Origin: Bacteroidota bacterium
GTDB lineage: Bacteria; Bacteroidota; Bacteroidia; Chitinophagales; Chitinophagaceae
Reading direction: 5' to 3'
NCBI GenBank assembly: GCA_028875875.1
Contig: JAGWUV010000010.1
Coordinates: 1-64,000, forward strand
Length of the DNA stretch: 64,000 nucleotides
Positions 62,401-64,000 of this stretch are shown piece after piece. The notes under the pieces were generated by a model. It worked only from the letters and a program-made list of their open reading frames with translations. It was not told the origin of the DNA and searched no databases. The translations under genes were made by a program, and so were the position numbers. Position 1 is the stretch's first letter; the number at the start of each line of letters is the position of its first letter.

Positions 62401-63978
62401 ATGGCAGAGATTAAGCCGGATGAAATATCAGCGATACTGAGGCAGCAACTCAGCAACTTTAATGCTGCTGCAGAACTGGAAGAAGTGGGAACCGTACTGC
62501 AAGTGGGTGATGGTATTGCCCGTGTATATGGTTTGAACAACGTTCGTTCTGGTGAGCTTGTTGAATTTGAAAGTGGCGTTAAAGCGATCGCCCTGAACCT
62601 TGAAGAAGATAATGTGGGTGTGGTATTGATGGGTGAAGCTACAGATGTTAAAGAAGGCGCTAAAGTACGCCGTACCGGACAAATCGCTTCTATTAAAGTA
62701 GGCGAAGGCATGGTTGGCCGTGTTATTAATACTTTGGGTGAACCTATCGATGGTAAAGGCCCTCTTACAGGCGAATTGTATGAAATGCCTTTAGAGCGTA
62801 AAGCCCCAGGCGTAATTTATCGTGAGCCGGTAAAAGAACCCTTACAAACAGGTATCAAAGCGATTGATGCGATGATTCCTGTAGGTCGTGGACAGCGTGA
62901 GTTGGTAATCGGTGACCGCCAGACCGGTAAAACTGCTATCTGTATTGATACTATCATCAATCAGAAAGAGTTTTACGATGCAGGTAAACCTGTTTATTGT
63001 ATTTACGTAGCAGTTGGCCAGAAAGCATCTACTATTGCCGGTGTAATGAAAACATTGGAAGATAATGGTGCGATGGCTTATACAACTATCGTTGCCGCTT
63101 CTGCATCTGATCCGGCTCCTCAGCAGTTCTATGCGCCATTTGCCGGTGCTGCTATTGGTGAATTCTTCCGTGATACCGGACGCCCTGCATTAATCATATA
63201 TGATGATTTGTCTAAGCAGGCCGTAGCTTACCGTGAGGTATCATTGTTGTTACGTCGTCCTCCTGGTCGTGAGGCTTATCCTGGTGATGTATTCTACCTT
63301 CATAGCCGTTTGTTGGAGCGTGCTGCGAAAGTGATCAGTAATGATGATGTTGCGAAGAACATGAACGACTTACCGGAATCTATCAAACACCTGGTAAAAG
63401 GTGGTGGTAGCTTAACAGCATTACCGATCATTGAAACACAAGCCGGTGACGTATCTGCTTATATCCCTACTAACGTAATTTCTATCACAGACGGACAGAT
63501 CTTCCTGGAAGGTAACCTGTTTAATGCCGGTATTCGTCCTGCGATCAACGTGGGTATTTCTGTAAGCCGTGTGGGTGGTAATGCCCAGATCAAATCCATG
63601 AAGAAAGTAGCAGGTACATTGAAACTTGACCAAGCCTTGTACCGTGAGATGGAAGCCTTCTCTAAATTTGGTGGTGATCTGGATGCTGCTACTAAACTGG
63701 TATTGGATAAAGGTGCCCGTAACGTAGAGATCCTGAAGCAGGCCCAATACTCTCCATTCTCTGTAGAAAAACAAGTAGCTATCATTTACTTAGGTACACA
63801 AGGTTTACTGAGAGAAGTGGCAGTTAAAAATGTAAAAGAATTTGAAGCTCATTTCTTGTTAGAGATGGAAAACAAATTACCTGATGTGTTGGGTGAATTT
63901 AAGAAAGGTAACTTACCTGAGGATGGATTGAAGAAGATGGTTGATTTGGCTAAGAGCCTGATGCCACAATACAAATAA
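62401..63978 (+). CDS. atpA: F-type ATP synthase subunit alpha
   Basis: The 525-residue subunit has the noncatalytic nucleotide site GDRQTGKT (171-178), the crown domain ([13 protein letters not shown]), the segment [26 protein letters not shown] with the arginine finger, and the C-terminal helical domain. The stop is at 63976-63978, 22 bases from the window edge. atpG is expected next but lies outside. The beta and epsilon genes were not seen and may be elsewhere, as in other Bacteroidota. Confidence 0.96.
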   Translation: MAEIKPDEISAILRQQLSNFNAAAELEEVGTVLQVGDGIARVYGLNNVRSGELVEFESGVKAIALNLEEDNVGVVLMGEATDVKEGAKVRRTGQIASIKVGEGMVGRVINTLGEPIDGKGPLTGELYEMPLERKAPGVIYREPVKEPLQTGIKAIDAMIPVGRGQRELVIGDRQTGKTAICIDTIINQKEFYDAGKPVYCIYVAVGQKASTIAGVMKTLEDNGAMAYTTIVAASASDPAPQQFYAPFAGAAIGEFFRDTGRPALIIYDDLSKQAVAYREVSLLLRRPPGREAYPGDVFYLHSRLLERAAKVISNDDVAKNMNDLPESIKHLVKGGGSLTALPIIETQAGDVSAYIPTNVISITDGQIFLEGNLFNAGIRPAINVGISVSRVGGNAQIKSMKKVAGTLKLDQALYREMEAFSKFGGDLDAATKLVLDKGARNVEILKQAQYSPFSVEKQVAIIYLGTQGLLREVAVKNVKEFEAHFLLEMENKLPDVLGEFKKGNLPEDGLKKMVDLAKSLMPQYK

Positions 63979-64000
63979 GCACTACTTATTGTAAAATACA

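Overview
The window looks like a chromosomal core region of a Bacteroidota bacterium, most probably of the class Chitinophagia (Chitinophagaceae-like). This rests on family content: a GldB-type gliding lipoprotein beside nadE, a DUF4783-nadC pair, a DUF1800/DUF1501 pair, a long AtpB with a secreted N-terminal domain, a SUI1 homologue, many lipoproteins and signal peptides. It also rests on promoters whose -7 element reads TAnnTTTG(C), the Bacteroidota primary sigma consensus. No genus is claimed. No tRNA, rRNA, CRISPR array, integrase or insertion sequence was recognised.

Layout. Bases 1-2092 hold a cut-off gene end, a 53-codon relic of a type I restriction subunit HsdR, a peptidyl-hydroxyglycine-lyase-like NHL propeller lipoprotein and decayed sequence; this is the only part that looks like eroded accessory DNA. 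Bases 2093-8412 carry a DUF2306 membrane protein, a metallo-beta-lactamase-fold enzyme, two universal stress proteins, a methyltransferase, a thiolase and a 499-base gap with a nested palindromic element. Bases 8413-15155 carry nadE, gldB, apaG, icd and a two-lipoyl E2. Bases 15227-24338 (mostly minus strand) carry a seven-PAS histidine kinase, a secreted metzincin-like protease, a Lys/Ala-rich histone-like protein and a phosphoesterase-propeller fusion. Bases 24398-31879 carry a CoA-binding protein, a YkuK-type protein, engB, a haem-binding protein with gpmI, DUF4783-nadC, a SUI1 protein and dnaX.

Bases 32060-43139 carry DUF1800/DUF1501, a minus-strand cluster (rsmE, L,D-transpeptidase, methyltransferase, GNAT-like), two envelope proteins, dnaB and a 487-base gap rich in DnaA-box-like 9-mers. 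Bases 43140-53455 carry pheT, a coiled-coil protein, zapA, rny, rplS, tatA, tatC, gatA, a lytic transglycosylase and pabB. Bases 53470-59564 carry an Asp/Glu-rich protein, purA, rel and an ABC exporter. Bases 59700-63978 carry the start of an F-type ATP synthase operon, atpB-E-F-H-A, running towards the right edge.

How genes work together. Replication (dnaX, dnaB, possible origin), division (zapA, its coiled-coil neighbour, murein enzymes), translation (pheT, rplS, gatA, rsmE, engB), NAD and purine synthesis (nadE, nadC, purA), central carbon (icd, E2, gpmI, thiolase), stringent response (rel) and energy conversion (atp) dominate. The Tat translocon may serve the twin-arginine DUF1501 protein in the same window.

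No clear new multi-gene system was found. The observations most worth testing are an A10 tract in dnaX placed where slippage would yield a gamma-like product, an SSB-like acidic tip on the DnaB C-terminus, the DnaA-box-like cluster beside dnaB, a nested palindrome near base 8080, and a hairpin directly after atpE.
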